A stretch of DNA of 64,000 nucleotides from assembly GCF_026723825.1 (NCBI RefSeq), contig NZ_CP113519.1:1054001-1118000 (forward strand). The letters run 5' to 3'. The DNA comes from Pseudomonas sp. GOM7. Lineage in GTDB: Bacteria > Pseudomonadota > Gammaproteobacteria > Pseudomonadales > Pseudomonadaceae. Below the pieces are notes generated by a model, which did no database searches, was not told the origin of the DNA, and saw only the letters and a list, made by a program, of their open reading frames with translations. Both the position numbers and the translations under genes were made by a program. The stretch's first letter is position 1. The number at the start of each line of letters is the position of its first letter. Of this stretch, positions 13,365 to 22,498 are shown one piece after another.

Positions 13365-15863
13365 ATGACGCAAGTCACGGTGAAAGAACTGGCCAAAGTG
13401 GTCGACACCCCGGTCGAACGCCTGCTGCAGCAGATGCGTGAGGCTGGCCTGTCCCACAGCAGTGCCGAACAAGTGGTAACCGATAGTGAGAAGCAAGCCT
13501 TGCTTGCCCATCTCAAGAGCAGTCACGGCGACAAGAAGGTCGAAGAGCCGCGCAAGATCACCTTGCAGCGCAAGACCACCAGCACCCTGCGCGTGGCTGG
13601 CAGCAAGACCATCAGCGTGGAAGTGCGCAAGAAGAAGACCTTCGTCAAGCGCAGCCCGGAAGAGCTGGAAGCCGAGAAGCAGCGCGAGCTGGAGGCCCAG
13701 CGTGCCGAGGCCGAGGCCGCGCGCCTGAAGGCCGAGGAAGAAGCCAAGCGCAAGGCCGAAGAAGAGGCCAAGCGTCAGGCGGCCGAAGCTGCGGTCGCTA
13801 CCCCGGCGGCGCCGGCTGCCACCCCGGCAGTGGCCAGCGAACCGGTGGCGACCGTCGCCGCTCCGGTGATCGAGGTCGAGCGCAAGAAAGAAGAAGTGCG
13901 TCGCCCCGAGAAGGCGCGCAGCGACGAGGACGAGCGTCGCGAGCGCAAGCACGCCCAGCATCGCCCGACCCTCAAGGAAAAGGCGCCGGCACCTCGCGTT
14001 GCGCCGCGTAGCGTCGACGAAGAGAGCGATGGCTTCCGTCGTGGCGGTCGTGGCAAGGCCAAGATGAAGAAGCGCAACCAGCACGGTTTCCAGAGCCCGA
14101 CTGGCCCGATCGTGCGCGACGTGTCCATTGGCGAGACCATCACCGTTTCCGATCTGGCCCAGCAAATGGCCATCAAGGGTGCGGAAATCGTCAAGTTCAT
14201 GTTCAAGATGGGCACTCCGGTGACCATCAACCAGGTGCTGGATCAGGAAACCGCGCAACTGGTCGCCGAAGAGTTCGGCCACAAGGTCAAGCTGGTCAGC
14301 GACAACGCCCTGGAAGAGCAACTGGCCGAATCCCTGAAGTACGAGGGTGAAGCCATTCACCGTGCGCCGGTGGTGACCGTGATGGGGCACGTCGACCACG
14401 GCAAGACTTCCCTGCTCGACTACATCCGTCGTGCCAAGGTGGCATCCGGCGAGGCCGGTGGTATCACCCAGCACATCGGTGCCTACCACGTGGAAACCGA
14501 TCGCGGCATGATCACCTTCCTCGATACCCCCGGTCACGCGGCGTTCACCCAGATGCGTGCCCGTGGTGCCAAGGCCACCGACATCGTCATCCTCGTCGTC
14601 GCTGCTGACGACGGCGTGATGCCGCAGACCCAGGAAGCCGTGCAGCACGCGAAAGCGGCTGGCGTACCCATCGTGGTCGCGGTGAACAAGATGGACAAGC
14701 CGGAAGCCAACCCGGACAACATCAAGAACGGCCTGGCCGCGCTGGACGTGATTCCGGAAGAGTGGGGCGGCGACGCACCCTTCGTACCGGTTTCCGCCAA
14801 GGCTGGTACCGGTATCGACGAACTGCTCGAGGCTGTGCTGCTGCAGGCCGAGGTGCTGGAACTCACGGCCATGCCGTCGGCGCCTGGCCGTGGCGTGGTG
14901 GTCGAATCGCGTCTGGACAAGGGCCGTGGCCCGGTGGCCACCGTGCTGGTGCAGGACGGTACGCTGCGTCAGGGTGACATGGTGCTGGTCGGCGTCAACT
15001 ATGGCCGCGTGCGCGCCATGCTCGACGAGAACGGCAAGTCGATCAAGGAAGCCGGCCCGTCCATTCCGGTCGAGATCCTCGGCCTCGATGGCACGCCGGA
15101 TGCCGGTGACGAGATGATGGTGGTGGCCGACGAGAAGAAGGCCCGCGAGGTCGCACTGTTCCGTCAGGGCAAGTTCCGCGAAGTCAAGTTGGCCCGCGCC
15201 CACGCCGGCAAGCTGGAAAACATCTTCGAGAACATGGGCCAGGAAGAGAAGAAAACCCTCAACATCGTGCTCAAGGCCGACGTGCGTGGTTCTCTGGAAG
15301 CCCTGCAGGGCTCGCTCAGCACCCTCGGCAACGACGAAGTGCAGGTGCGTGTGGTCGGTGGCGGCGTCGGTGGTATCACCGAGTCCGATGCCAACCTGGC
15401 ACTGGCTTCCAATGCCGTGCTGTTCGGCTTCAACGTCCGTGCTGATGCCGGTGCGCGCAAGATCGTCGAGTCCGAAGGCCTCGACATGCGCTACTACAAC
15501 GTCATCTACGACATCATCGAAGACGTCAAGAAGGCCCTCACCGGCATGCTCGGCAGCGACGTTCGCGAGAACATCCTGGGCACCGCCGAAGTGCGTGACG
15601 TGTTCCGTTCGCCGAAGTTCGGCGCCGTCGCTGGCTGCATGGTCATCGAGGGTACCGTTTACCGCAACCGTCCGATCCGCGTACTGCGCGAGGACGTGGT
15701 GATCTTCGAGGGCGAGCTGGAATCGCTGCGTCGCTTCAAGGACGACGTCGCCGAAGTGCGTAACGGCATGGAGTGCGGTATCGCCGTGAAGAGCTACAAC
15801 GACGTCAAGGTCGGCGACAAGATCGAAGTGTTCGAGAAGGTCCAGGTGGCGCGCAGCCTGTAA
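13365..15863 (+). CDS. infB: translation initiation factor IF-2
   Basis: An 832-residue GTPase that delivers fMet-tRNA to the 30S subunit. It has an N-terminal IF2_N domain ([19 protein letters not shown]), a long charged Lys/Glu/Ala-rich linker (~100-245), and a second IF2_N domain. The G domain has G1 GHVDHGKTS at residues 341-349, G3 DTPGH and G4 NKMD. EF-Tu-like domain II and the C-terminal fMet-binding domains follow. In other bacteria shorter IF2 forms start internally; no obvious internal start with a strong ribosome binding site was identified here. Confidence 0.98.
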   Translation: MTQVTVKELAKVVDTPVERLLQQMREAGLSHSSAEQVVTDSEKQALLAHLKSSHGDKKVEEPRKITLQRKTTSTLRVAGSKTISVEVRKKKTFVKRSPEELEAEKQRELEAQRAEAEAARLKAEEEAKRKAEEEAKRQAAEAAVATPAAPAATPAVASEPVATVAAPVIEVERKKEEVRRPEKARSDEDERRERKHAQHRPTLKEKAPAPRVAPRSVDEESDGFRRGGRGKAKMKKRNQHGFQSPTGPIVRDVSIGETITVSDLAQQMAIKGAEIVKFMFKMGTPVTINQVLDQETAQLVAEEFGHKVKLVSDNALEEQLAESLKYEGEAIHRAPVVTVMGHVDHGKTSLLDYIRRAKVASGEAGGITQHIGAYHVETDRGMITFLDTPGHAAFTQMRARGAKATDIVILVVAADDGVMPQTQEAVQHAKAAGVPIVVAVNKMDKPEANPDNIKNGLAALDVIPEEWGGDAPFVPVSAKAGTGIDELLEAVLLQAEVLELTAMPSAPGRGVVVESRLDKGRGPVATVLVQDGTLRQGDMVLVGVNYGRVRAMLDENGKSIKEAGPSIPVEILGLDGTPDAGDEMMVVADEKKAREVALFRQGKFREVKLARAHAGKLENIFENMGQEEKKTLNIVLKADVRGSLEALQGSLSTLGNDEVQVRVVGGGVGGITESDANLALASNAVLFGFNVRADAGARKIVESEGLDMRYYNVIYDIIEDVKKALTGMLGSDVRENILGTAEVRDVFRSPKFGAVAGCMVIEGTVYRNRPIRVLREDVVIFEGELESLRRFKDDVAEVRNGMECGIAVKSYNDVKVGDKIEVFEKVQVARSL

Positions 15864-15866
15864 ACA

Positions 15867-15985
15867 CAACTGCAAGCCTCAAGCGGCAAGCTTCAAGAGG
15901 TGGCCTGGCCCACCTGTTGAGCTTGCCGTTTGGCTTTTTGGTATTTTTTAGCTTGAAGCTTAGAGCTTGAAGCTTGAGGCAGCTT
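15867..15985. repeat. inverted repeat between infB and rbfA
   Basis: The left arm (ctgcaagcctcaagcggcaa, then gcttcaag) is largely the inverted complement of the right arm (cttgaagcttagagcttgaa, then gcttgaggcagc). The arms enclose an AT-rich loop. It belongs to the same AAGCTTGAAGCTTG family as 4170-4282 and sits directly before the rbfA start, where a folded mRNA could act as a processing or stability site. Confidence 0.6.
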
Positions 15986-15987
15986 TT

Positions 15988-16377
15988 ATGGCCAAAGATT
16001 ACAGCCGTACCCAGCGTATCGGCGATCAGATGCAACGCGAACTGGCGACGCTGATCCAGCGCGAGATCAAGGATCCGCGCCTGGGTCTGGTGACCATCAC
16101 CGCAGTGGACGTCAGCCGCGACCTGTCCCATGCCAAGGTGTTCATCACCGTCATGGGCAAGGACGACGATGCCGAGCAGATCAAGCTCAACCTGGAGATT
16201 CTTTCCGAGGCGGCCGGCTACCTGCGCATGCTGCTGGGCAAATCGATGAAGGTGCGTACCATCCCGCAATTGCACTTCCAGTACGACGCCAGCATTCGCC
16301 GTGGCGCCGAGCTGTCGGCGCTGATCGAGCGCGCGGTAGCGGAAGATCGCAAGCACCAGGATGGCGGTGAGGACTGA
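15988..16377 (+). CDS. rbfA: 30S ribosome-binding factor RbfA
   Basis: A 129-residue KH-fold protein required for late 16S rRNA maturation and cold adaptation. The family pattern is clear: [18 protein letters not shown] at the N-terminus, [21 protein letters not shown] near residue 40, and a C-terminal [15 protein letters not shown]. Start ATG 15988 gives the usual [10 protein letters not shown]; an upstream in-frame TTG at 15967 lies in the repeat and is unlikely. truB begins two bases after the stop. Confidence 0.97.
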   Translation: MAKDYSRTQRIGDQMQRELATLIQREIKDPRLGLVTITAVDVSRDLSHAKVFITVMGKDDDAEQIKLNLEILSEAAGYLRMLLGKSMKVRTIPQLHFQYDASIRRGAELSALIERAVAEDRKHQDGGED

Positions 16378-16379
16378 GC

Positions 16380-17300
16380 GTGGCGCAGGTCAAACGTATT
16401 CGTCGCAAGGTCGATGGCATCATCCTGCTGGACAAACCCCTCGGCTTTACCTCCAACGCGGCGCTGCAGAAGGTGCGCTGGCTGCTCAACGCCGAGAAGG
16501 CCGGGCACACCGGCAGCCTCGACCCGTTGGCCACCGGCGTGCTGCCGCTGTGCTTCGGTGAGGCGACCAAGTTCTCCCAGTACCTGCTCGATGCCGACAA
16601 GGGCTACGAGACCGTCGCCCAGCTTGGCGTGACCACCACCACCGGCGATGCCGAGGGTGATGTGCTCGAGCGTCGCCCGGTGACCGTTGGTCGCAGCGAA
16701 ATCGAAGCGCTGTTGCCGCGTTTTCGTGGGGAAATCAAGCAGATACCACCGATGTACTCGGCCTTGAAGAAGGATGGTCAGCCTCTCTACAAACTGGCCC
16801 GTGCAGGGGAAGTAGTGGAGCGCGAAGCGCGTTCTGTTACTATTGCGCGCCTGGAATTGCTGGCTCTCGACGGCGAGCAGGCGCGTCTGTCGGTGGACTG
16901 CAGCAAAGGCACCTACATTCGCACCCTGGTCGAAGATCTCGGCCAGTTGCTCGGTTGTGGCGCCCACGTGGCGCAGTTGCGCCGCACCAAGGCCGGCCCG
17001 TTCGACCTGGCACGTACCGTGACCCTGGAAGAACTGGAAGCGGTACATGCCGAAGGCGGCAGTGCGGCACTGGATCGCTTCCTGCAGCCGGTCGACGCCG
17101 GTTTGCAGGATTGGCCGCTGCTGCAGCTCTCCGAGCACAGCGCGTTCTACTGGCTGCAAGGGCAGCCGGTGCGTGCGCCGGAGGCGCCGAAGTTCGGCAT
17201 GCTGCGGGTGCAGGATCACAATGGTCGCTTCATCGGCATCGGTGAAGTGAGTGACGATGGGCGTATCGCACCGCGTCGCTTGATCAATACTGGCGCGTGA
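16380..17300 (+). CDS. truB: tRNA pseudouridine-55 synthase TruB
   Basis: A 306-residue protein. The catalytic Asp lies in [15 protein letters not shown] near residue 47, and [14 protein letters not shown] is the family's N-terminal motif. A C-terminal PUA-like region follows residue ~245. It converts U55 to pseudouridine in the T-loop of tRNAs. The start is GTG at 16380, two bases after the rbfA stop, so translation is probably coupled. Confidence 0.97.
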   Translation: MAQVKRIRRKVDGIILLDKPLGFTSNAALQKVRWLLNAEKAGHTGSLDPLATGVLPLCFGEATKFSQYLLDADKGYETVAQLGVTTTTGDAEGDVLERRPVTVGRSEIEALLPRFRGEIKQIPPMYSALKKDGQPLYKLARAGEVVEREARSVTIARLELLALDGEQARLSVDCSKGTYIRTLVEDLGQLLGCGAHVAQLRRTKAGPFDLARTVTLEELEAVHAEGGSAALDRFLQPVDAGLQDWPLLQLSEHSAFYWLQGQPVRAPEAPKFGMLRVQDHNGRFIGIGEVSDDGRIAPRRLINTGA

Positions 17301-17468
17301 GCGCCGAAGAGTTCGGCCGAAATGGCTGAACGCCTGATGAGGAAAAGTTCGTCAGGTGTAACGAGGGTGGCTGTCAGTAGGCACGGTCATGCCTCTTTTT
17401 AAAACACGGGAAGCGATTCCCGGCCTATTGAGACTGCTCCGGCAGTCTCCAGATGAGAGGAAGCCAAC
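17301..17468 (+). promoter_or_regulatory. rpsO leader with hairpins
   Basis: A 168-base leader with two hairpins: CGGGAA/TTCCCG around 17406-17421, and GAGACTGC/GCAGTCTC with a TCCG tetraloop around 17430-17450, next to the AGAGGA ribosome binding site. In E. coli, S15 represses its own mRNA through leader structure; a similar control here is inference. Confidence 0.4.
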
Positions 17469-17738
17469 ATGGCACTCAGCGTTGAAGAAAAAGCCCAGAT
17501 CGTAAACGAGTACAAGCAAGCTGAAGGCGATACCGGTAGCCCGGAAGTGCAGGTTGCCCTGCTGACCGCCAACATCAACAAGCTGCAGGATCACTTCAAG
17601 GCCAACGGCAAGGATCACCACAGCCGTCGCGGTCTGATCCGCATGGTAAACCAGCGCCGTAAGCTGCTGGACTACCTCAAGGGTAAGGACACCTCTCGTT
17701 ACAGCGCCCTGATCGGTCGCCTGGGCCTGCGTCGTTAA
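17469..17738 (+). CDS. rpsO: 30S ribosomal protein S15
   Basis: An 89-residue protein, the standard S15 length. It has the family motifs [17 protein letters not shown] (residues ~22-38) and [22 protein letters not shown] (starting near residue 49, with both halves continuous). S15 is a primary 16S rRNA binder in the 30S platform. A strong ribosome binding site (GAGAGGAAG) precedes the ATG. rpsO-pnp order is conserved. Confidence 0.99.
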   Translation: MALSVEEKAQIVNEYKQAEGDTGSPEVQVALLTANINKLQDHFKANGKDHHSRRGLIRMVNQRRKLLDYLKGKDTSRYSALIGRLGLRR

Positions 17739-17744
17739 CAGACG

Positions 17745-17845
17745 CGAGCTGCACAAGTTGGAAGCTGGGAGTTCGGCGTCGCGAGTGGGGAGTGATCCTC
17801 AGCTCGGGGCGCTGGGCTTCCAGCTTTTGGCTTTTCGAGGGATGC
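17745..17845. repeat. imperfect inverted repeat between rpsO and pnp
   Basis: The arms contain agttggaagctggga near 17756 and gggcttccagctttt near 17813, which are near-complements. In other bacteria the rpsO-pnp gap carries a terminator and an RNase III site that PNPase uses for autoregulation; this structure is positioned for such a role, but no long uninterrupted stem is clear. Confidence 0.45.
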
Positions 17846-17909
17846 ATCGGGTCCGACTCCCGCGCTTCTTTCCAATTTCCCCCAAGGCAACAAAGAGAAG
17901 GAAAACACC

Positions 17910-20018
17910 GTGAACCCGGTAATCAAGCAATTCAAGTTCGGTCAGTCGACCGTGACCCTCGAGACTGGCCGCATCGCCCGTCAAGCCAGCGGCGCCGTGC
18001 TGGTGACCGTCGACAGTGACGTCACCGTGCTGGTCACCGTGGTCGGTGCCAAGAGCGCCGATCCGAGCAAGGGCTTCTTCCCGCTGTCCGTGCACTACCA
18101 GGAAAAGACCTACGCTGCCGGCAAGATCCCGGGTGGCTTCTTCAAACGTGAAGGCCGCCCCAGCGAGAAGGAAACCCTGACCTCGCGCCTGATCGACCGT
18201 CCGATCCGCCCGCTGTTCCCCGAAGGTTTCATGAACGAAGTGCAGGTCGTCTGCACCGTCGTTTCTACCAGCAAGAAGACCGATCCGGACATCGCTGCGA
18301 TGATCGGCACCTCCGCTGCCCTGGCCGTTTCCGGCATCCCGTTCAATGGCCCGATCGGTGCCGCGCGCGTAGCCTTCCACCCGGATACCGGCTACCTGCT
18401 GAACCCCAACTACGAGCAACTGCAGGCCTCCAGCCTGGACATGGTGGTGGCTGGTACCGAAACCGCCGTATTGATGGTGGAATCGGAAGCTGACGAGCTG
18501 ACCGAAGACCAAATGCTGGGCGCCGTGCTGTTCGCCCACCAGGAATTCCAGGCCGTGATCCAGGCCGTCAAGGAATTCGCTGCCGAAGCCGGCAAGCCGA
18601 CCTGGAACTGGCAGGCCCCTGCCGCCAACACCCCGCTGCTGGACGCCATCCGCAACCAGTTCGGCGCGGCCATCAGCCAGGCCTACACCATCACCATCAA
18701 GCAGGATCGCTACAACCGTCTGGGCGAGCTGCGTGATGAGGTCGTCGCGGCCCTGGCCGGCGAAGGCGAAGGCAAGTTCTCTGCCGACGAGGTCAAAGCC
18801 GCTTTCGGCGAGATCGAGTACCGCACCGTTCGCCAGAACATCGTCGACGGCAAGCCGCGTATCGACGGTCGCGACACCCGCACCGTGCGTCCGCTGCAGA
18901 TCGAAGTCGGCGTACTGGACAAGACCCACGGCTCGGCCCTGTTCACCCGTGGCGAAACCCAGGCGCTGGTCGTTGCCACCCTCGGCACCGCCCGCGATGC
19001 CCAGCTGCTCGACACCCTGGAAGGCGAGAAGCGCGATGCCTTCATGCTGCACTACAACTTCCCGCCGTTCTCGGTCGGTGAGTGTGGCCGCATGGGCGGT
19101 GCCGGCCGCCGCGAAATCGGTCACGGCCGTCTGGCCCGTCGTGGCGTTGCCGCCATGCTGCCGAAGGGCGACGACTTCCCGTACACCATCCGCGTGGTAT
19201 CGGAAATCACCGAATCCAACGGTTCGTCCTCCATGGCTTCGGTCTGCGGCGCTTCCCTGGCGCTGATGGATGCCGGTGTGCCGATGAAGGCGCCGGTTGC
19301 CGGTATCGCCATGGGCCTGGTGCTGGAAGGCGAGAAGTTCGCCGTGCTGACCGATATCCTCGGTGACGAAGACCATCTGGGCGACATGGACTTCAAAGTA
19401 GCCGGTACCGCCAAGGGTGTTACCGCGCTGCAGATGGACATCAAGATCCAGGGCATCACCGAAGAGATCATGGAGCAGGCGCTGGAACAGGCGCTGGAAG
19501 CGCGCCTGAACATCCTCGGCCAGATGAACCAGGTGATCAGCCAGTCGCGCACCGAGCTGTCGGCCAATGCCCCGACCATGCTGGCGATGAAGATCGACCA
19601 GGACAAGATCCGCGACGTCATCGGCAAGGGTGGCGCCACCATCCGCGCCATCTGCGAAGAGACCAAGGCCTCCATCGACATCGAAGACGACGGTTCGATC
19701 AAGATCTTCGGCGAAACCAAGGACGCCGCCGAGGCTGCCAAGCAGCGCGTGCTGGCGATCACCGCGGAAGCCGAGATCGGCAAGATCTACGTCGGCAAGG
19801 TCGAGCGCATCGTCGACTTCGGCGCCTTCGTCAACATCCTGCCGGGCAAGGACGGCCTGGTGCACATCTCCATGCTGAGCGATCAGCGCGTGGAGAAGGT
19901 CACCGACGTGCTGAAGGAAGGTCAGGAAGTGAAGGTACTGGTACTGGACGTGGACAACCGCGGCCGTATCAAGCTGTCGATCAAGGACGTGGCGGCGGCA
20001 GAAGCCTCTGGCGTCTGA
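17910..20018 (+). CDS. pnp: polyribonucleotide nucleotidyltransferase (PNPase)
   Basis: A 702-residue 3'-5' phosphorolytic exonuclease of the RNA degradosome. It has two RNase PH domains (first [20 protein letters not shown]; second, from ~315, [18 protein letters not shown]) around a helical domain. A KH domain follows ([15 protein letters not shown], ~565-580), then a C-terminal S1 domain ([18 protein letters not shown]). The start is GTG at 17910, preceded by AGAGAAGGAAAAC. A strong terminator follows 23 bases after the stop, closing the rimP-pnp cluster. Confidence 0.98.
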   Translation: MNPVIKQFKFGQSTVTLETGRIARQASGAVLVTVDSDVTVLVTVVGAKSADPSKGFFPLSVHYQEKTYAAGKIPGGFFKREGRPSEKETLTSRLIDRPIRPLFPEGFMNEVQVVCTVVSTSKKTDPDIAAMIGTSAALAVSGIPFNGPIGAARVAFHPDTGYLLNPNYEQLQASSLDMVVAGTETAVLMVESEADELTEDQMLGAVLFAHQEFQAVIQAVKEFAAEAGKPTWNWQAPAANTPLLDAIRNQFGAAISQAYTITIKQDRYNRLGELRDEVVAALAGEGEGKFSADEVKAAFGEIEYRTVRQNIVDGKPRIDGRDTRTVRPLQIEVGVLDKTHGSALFTRGETQALVVATLGTARDAQLLDTLEGEKRDAFMLHYNFPPFSVGECGRMGGAGRREIGHGRLARRGVAAMLPKGDDFPYTIRVVSEITESNGSSSMASVCGASLALMDAGVPMKAPVAGIAMGLVLEGEKFAVLTDILGDEDHLGDMDFKVAGTAKGVTALQMDIKIQGITEEIMEQALEQALEARLNILGQMNQVISQSRTELSANAPTMLAMKIDQDKIRDVIGKGGATIRAICEETKASIDIEDDGSIKIFGETKDAAEAAKQRVLAITAEAEIGKIYVGKVERIVDFGAFVNILPGKDGLVHISMLSDQRVEKVTDVLKEGQEVKVLVLDVDNRGRIKLSIKDVAAAEASGV

Positions 20019-20041
20019 TAGACCTGCGTTGCAATACGAGG

Positions 20042-20065
20042 AGCCCCGCGAAAGCGGGGCTTTTT
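20042..20065 (+). terminator. Rho-independent terminator of pnp
   Basis: Perfect 8-bp stem AGCCCCGC/GCGGGGCT with a GAAA tetraloop, followed by TTTT. Confidence 0.92.
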
Positions 20066-20099
20066 CGTTGTTGTTCGTGGGATCTGGGGAGGTCAGTTT

Positions 20100-20950
20100 T
20101 GATACCGGACTGGCAAGTTTGTGTGATCTTGTTGGTTTGCGTTGGTATTCTGGACGCCGCTTTGGGTATCTTCGGAAACTCCTTGTTTCGCCCCCTCGGG
20201 CGACTCACTTTTCTTTGAACTGCGCAAAGAAAAGTAAGCAAAAGAAACGCACCCCCGCCATCCGGAACTAGGCGTCCCCGTCATGCTGCGCTCGACTCCC
20301 CTCACTCCGGCACCGCTCCGGGGTCGGCTTGCAAGGGCCATCCATGGCCCTTCAAGCCTCTCGCGGCATCCATGCCGCTCGCCCCCTGCGCAGTGCCTGC
20401 GTTCGGCCTCCTGAAGGGGGAGTTAGCGCGCCTGAACGTACATCGATTCCGGGCATGCCCGGCGTGTTCTGGTAACAGTGGAACCATGACGTGGCCATCG
20501 AATTAACCCAAAACTTTCATTCGCGCAGTTTCATTCGCCTGGATAGCTTGCCGGCTTCCAGCCGGCATCCTGGTCAGCCCTAAGGCTGACCCATGTTCAA
20601 ACACTCCACGCTACTTCTGGGTTACCGCGGGTTCAGGCGCGTGCAGAGCCCGCCCAGGAGGGCGAACGGAATCGTCGTGGAAGAGGTTGAGCGACATGGA
20701 TGTCGCGAAAGCCACGATGGGCCATGGATGGCCCACCGTGGCGGGCCTCTGGAGCGGCGATGGAGTGAGCGAACCCTCGCGCAGCGAGGGCCGGATGAAA
20801 GGGCGGAGGTTTTGGTTACTTTTGCCTGCAAAAGTGACTCGCCCGGGAGGGCGAAACCAAGAACATCAGCAAAAACGCGGCAAGCCGGAACAAGCACCCG
20901 AACAACCAACAAGCCAACAACCCACACACAAACTTGCCAGTCCGGTATCA
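20100..20950. repeat. long imperfect inverted-repeat element, non-coding
   Basis: The outer ends, 20100-20125 and 20925-20950, are exact reverse complements over 26 bases (tip tgataccggactggcaagtt). Inward, the order of motifs is mirrored: a CGCCC-rich box next to a CTTTTCTTTG or CTTTTGC-type hairpin (20190-20250; 20805-20855), a GGGCCAT-ATGGCCC palindrome (20334-20348; 20721-20738), and a CCTCCTG...GCGCCTGAAC box (20400-20436; 20630-20665). The centre (about 20440-20620) holds a small TTGCCGGCTTCCAGCCGGCA hairpin. No gene is supported inside. It is probably a fixed intergenic repeat or remains of a transposon without its transposase. Confidence 0.65.
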
Positions 20951-21129
20951 ACCAAGCATTCCCTAAACCGCGAAGAACCTTTTTCGTCTCCAAGAGAGCG
21001 GAGATGGCATTTCGGTATCGTGCAGGCTGCCCGAGCGAAAGGACGCATATCGGCGAAATGCAAGATCGACCCATCTCAAGATAAACTTCAAATTATTGAT
21101 TTATAAGCATTTTAATAATTTCAAAAACC

Positions 21130-21145
21130 TGGCACAGGCATTGCG
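21130..21145 (+). promoter_or_regulatory. sigma54-type promoter of the BON gene
   Basis: TGGCACAGGCATTGCG, with GG and GC exactly ten bases apart, matches the -24/-12 sigma54 consensus TGGCACN5TTGC. A start site would fall near 21156, about 57 bases before the ATG. No enhancer site was recognised upstream. Confidence 0.6.
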
Positions 21146-21212
21146 ATATCCAGAGTGAACCTGCAACCCGGAGATGGTTTGCAGATCATCTGGAATGTAC
21201 AGGAGTCAAACC

Positions 21213-21563
21213 ATGAAACAGTCCATCAATCGTTTTGCCGTAGCTACCCTGACCGCGACAGCGCTGAGCCTGACGCTCGCCTCGGCGGCCTTCGCCCAGC
21301 CGACCATGCTCGCGGCCAACGACACCGTGGACAAGGCTGAGCAGGCTGTCTCCGATACCTGGATCACCAGCAAGGTCAAATCCATCTTCATCGCCGACAA
21401 GGATCTCAGCGGCCTGGATATCAAGGTGGAGACCAACCAGGGCGTGGTTTCCCTGTCCGGTGTGGTGGCCACCGATGCCGAGCGCGATCTGGCGGTTGCC
21501 AAGGCCAAGGAAGTTGATGGGGTCAAGGACGTTGCCGCAGAAGCCCTGAAAACCGCCAACTGA
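21213..21563 (+). CDS. periplasmic BON-domain (OsmY-like) protein
   Basis: A 116-residue protein with an N-terminal signal peptide (basic KQSINRF, hydrophobic core, cleavage near AFAQ). One BON domain follows at about 45-115, with GLDIKVETNQGVVSLSGVV and ERDLAVAKAKEVDGVKDV. BON domains are thought to bind membranes or phospholipids; OsmY-type proteins respond to osmotic and envelope stress. The ATG follows ACAGGAGTC. A CsbD gene starts 49 bases later, and both probably share the upstream sigma54-type promoter. Confidence 0.9.
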   Translation: MKQSINRFAVATLTATALSLTLASAAFAQPTMLAANDTVDKAEQAVSDTWITSKVKSIFIADKDLSGLDIKVETNQGVVSLSGVVATDAERDLAVAKAKEVDGVKDVAAEALKTAN

Positions 21564-21612
21564 ATCAGCACGGCGGCCGGGCCCGATGGCCCGGCCCTGA
21601 CGGAGGCCGAAC

Positions 21613-21810
21613 ATGAACAGTGACATCATCAAAGGCAAGTGGAAGCAACTCAGCGGTCGCCTCAAGGAGCGTTGGGGCAACCTGACCGATGACGACGTCA
21701 ACGTGGCCGAGGGCCACAGCGACTACCTGGTCGGCAAGCTGCAGGAGCGTTATGGCTGGAGCAAGGAAAAGGCCCAGCAGGAGCTGCGTGACTTCAGCGA
21801 CAAGCTCTGA
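21613..21810 (+). CDS. CsbD-family stress protein
   Basis: A 65-residue, highly charged, soluble protein. It begins with the CsbD signature [18 protein letters not shown], then [19 protein letters not shown], and ends with [14 protein letters not shown]. CsbD proteins are general-stress proteins of unknown mechanism. It sits downstream of the BON gene with a GACGGAGG ribosome binding site and is followed by a terminator shared with the convergent DUF2845 gene. Confidence 0.92.
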   Translation: MNSDIIKGKWKQLSGRLKERWGNLTDDDVNVAEGHSDYLVGKLQERYGWSKEKAQQELRDFSDKL

Positions 21811-21833
21811 CACGCAGCCACGCACGGATTGCA

Positions 21834-21870
21834 GAAAAGCCCCGTCGGGACACACCCGGCGGGGCTTTTC
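21834..21870. terminator. bidirectional terminator
   Basis: GAAAAGCCCCG and CGGGGCTTTTC arms form a long stem with a small internal irregularity. A/T runs on both sides let it serve the CsbD gene (+) and the convergent DUF2845 gene (-). Confidence 0.88.
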
Positions 21871-21880
21871 GTTGGCCGGC

Positions 21881-22183
21881 TCATTGGCCGCGCTTGCTGC
21901 GTATCTCGTTCAGGCGGCCGCCCTCGAAGCGCAGGAAGTGGTACATGCCATTGTTCGGCCCGTAGATCCATTCCTCGACGCTGACCTCGTTGCGAAAGCC
22001 ATAGGCATCGACCACTTCCTTGTAGCCGAGAAAGGCGCGGCTGCTCGGCTCGCCGCATTTATTCAGCACCTCGCTGGTCGGCGCCTCCTTGCTGACCAGG
22101 GCGCTGCCGCAACGGTAGGTGGAAGAGGCCTGCGCCAGCAGGGGCAAGCACAGCAACAGTGGCAGGTATTTCAGGGCGTGCAT
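21881..22183 (-). CDS. DUF2845 exported protein (first copy)
   Basis: A 100-residue protein with a signal peptide (LKYLPLLLCLPLLAQA) and a mature domain with TYRCGSALVSK, LNKCGEP and VEEWIYGPNNGMYHFLRFEG. Two conserved Cys are present (in RCGS and KCGEP). This is the DUF2845 family: small periplasmic proteins of unknown function. It is the last gene of the DUF748-DUF2845-DUF2845 run and is paralogous to its upstream neighbour, so it looks like a tandem duplication. The stop is close to a bidirectional terminator. Confidence 0.85.
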   Translation of the reverse strand: MHALKYLPLLLCLPLLAQASSTYRCGSALVSKEAPTSEVLNKCGEPSSRAFLGYKEVVDAYGFRNEVSVEEWIYGPNNGMYHFLRFEGGRLNEIRSKRGQ

Positions 22184-22195
22184 GAGGGCTCCGGG

Positions 22196-22498
22196 TCAGC
22201 GTTCGCGGCGGCGTTCGATCTCGACCAGACGGTTACCCTCGAAGCGCAGGATGCTGAGCATGCCATTGCTCGGGCCATAGACCCACTCTTCGATCCGATA
22301 CTCTCGGCGGTCGTAGGGGCCCAGGGTATAGCCGATGGGGTCACGGTATGCCGGGGCGCCGCACTTGCGTTCCACCTCGAAGGCCCGATCGCCCAGGCTG
22401 ACCAGTTGGCTGCCGCAGCGCAGGGTGTCGGCCTGCGCGGCACTGCCGAGCAGGAGAAGGGTGGCGAACGGCAGGAAGGAAGGTCTGCGCATGATCAT
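22196..22498 (-). CDS. DUF2845 exported protein (second copy)
   Basis: A 100-residue protein with a signal peptide (LPFATLLLLGSAAQA) and the same DUF2845 pattern as the next gene: TLRCGSQLVSLG, RKCGAP, IEEWVYGPSNGMLSILRFEG. The two conserved Cys are kept. The ATG overlaps the stop of the large DUF748 gene (ATGA), so it is probably translationally coupled to it. A second ATG two codons in is also possible. Function unknown; context suggests an envelope role. Confidence 0.87.
   Translation of the reverse strand: MIMRRPSFLPFATLLLLGSAAQADTLRCGSQLVSLGDRAFEVERKCGAPAYRDPIGYTLGPYDRREYRIEEWVYGPSNGMLSILRFEGNRLVEIERRRER

Noticed and set aside
11874..15875. 1333-codon open frame antisense to nusA-infB
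   Set aside because: His/Asp/Gly-rich shadow of two certain genes; it spans both and their gap, with no family pattern.
17799..19865. 688-codon open frame antisense to pnp
   Set aside because: Shadow of pnp with the same biased composition and no independent evidence.
20593..21084. 163-codon open frame in the pnp-BON gap
   Set aside because: It lies within the inverted-repeat element, mirrors repeat sequence and shows no protein-like pattern.
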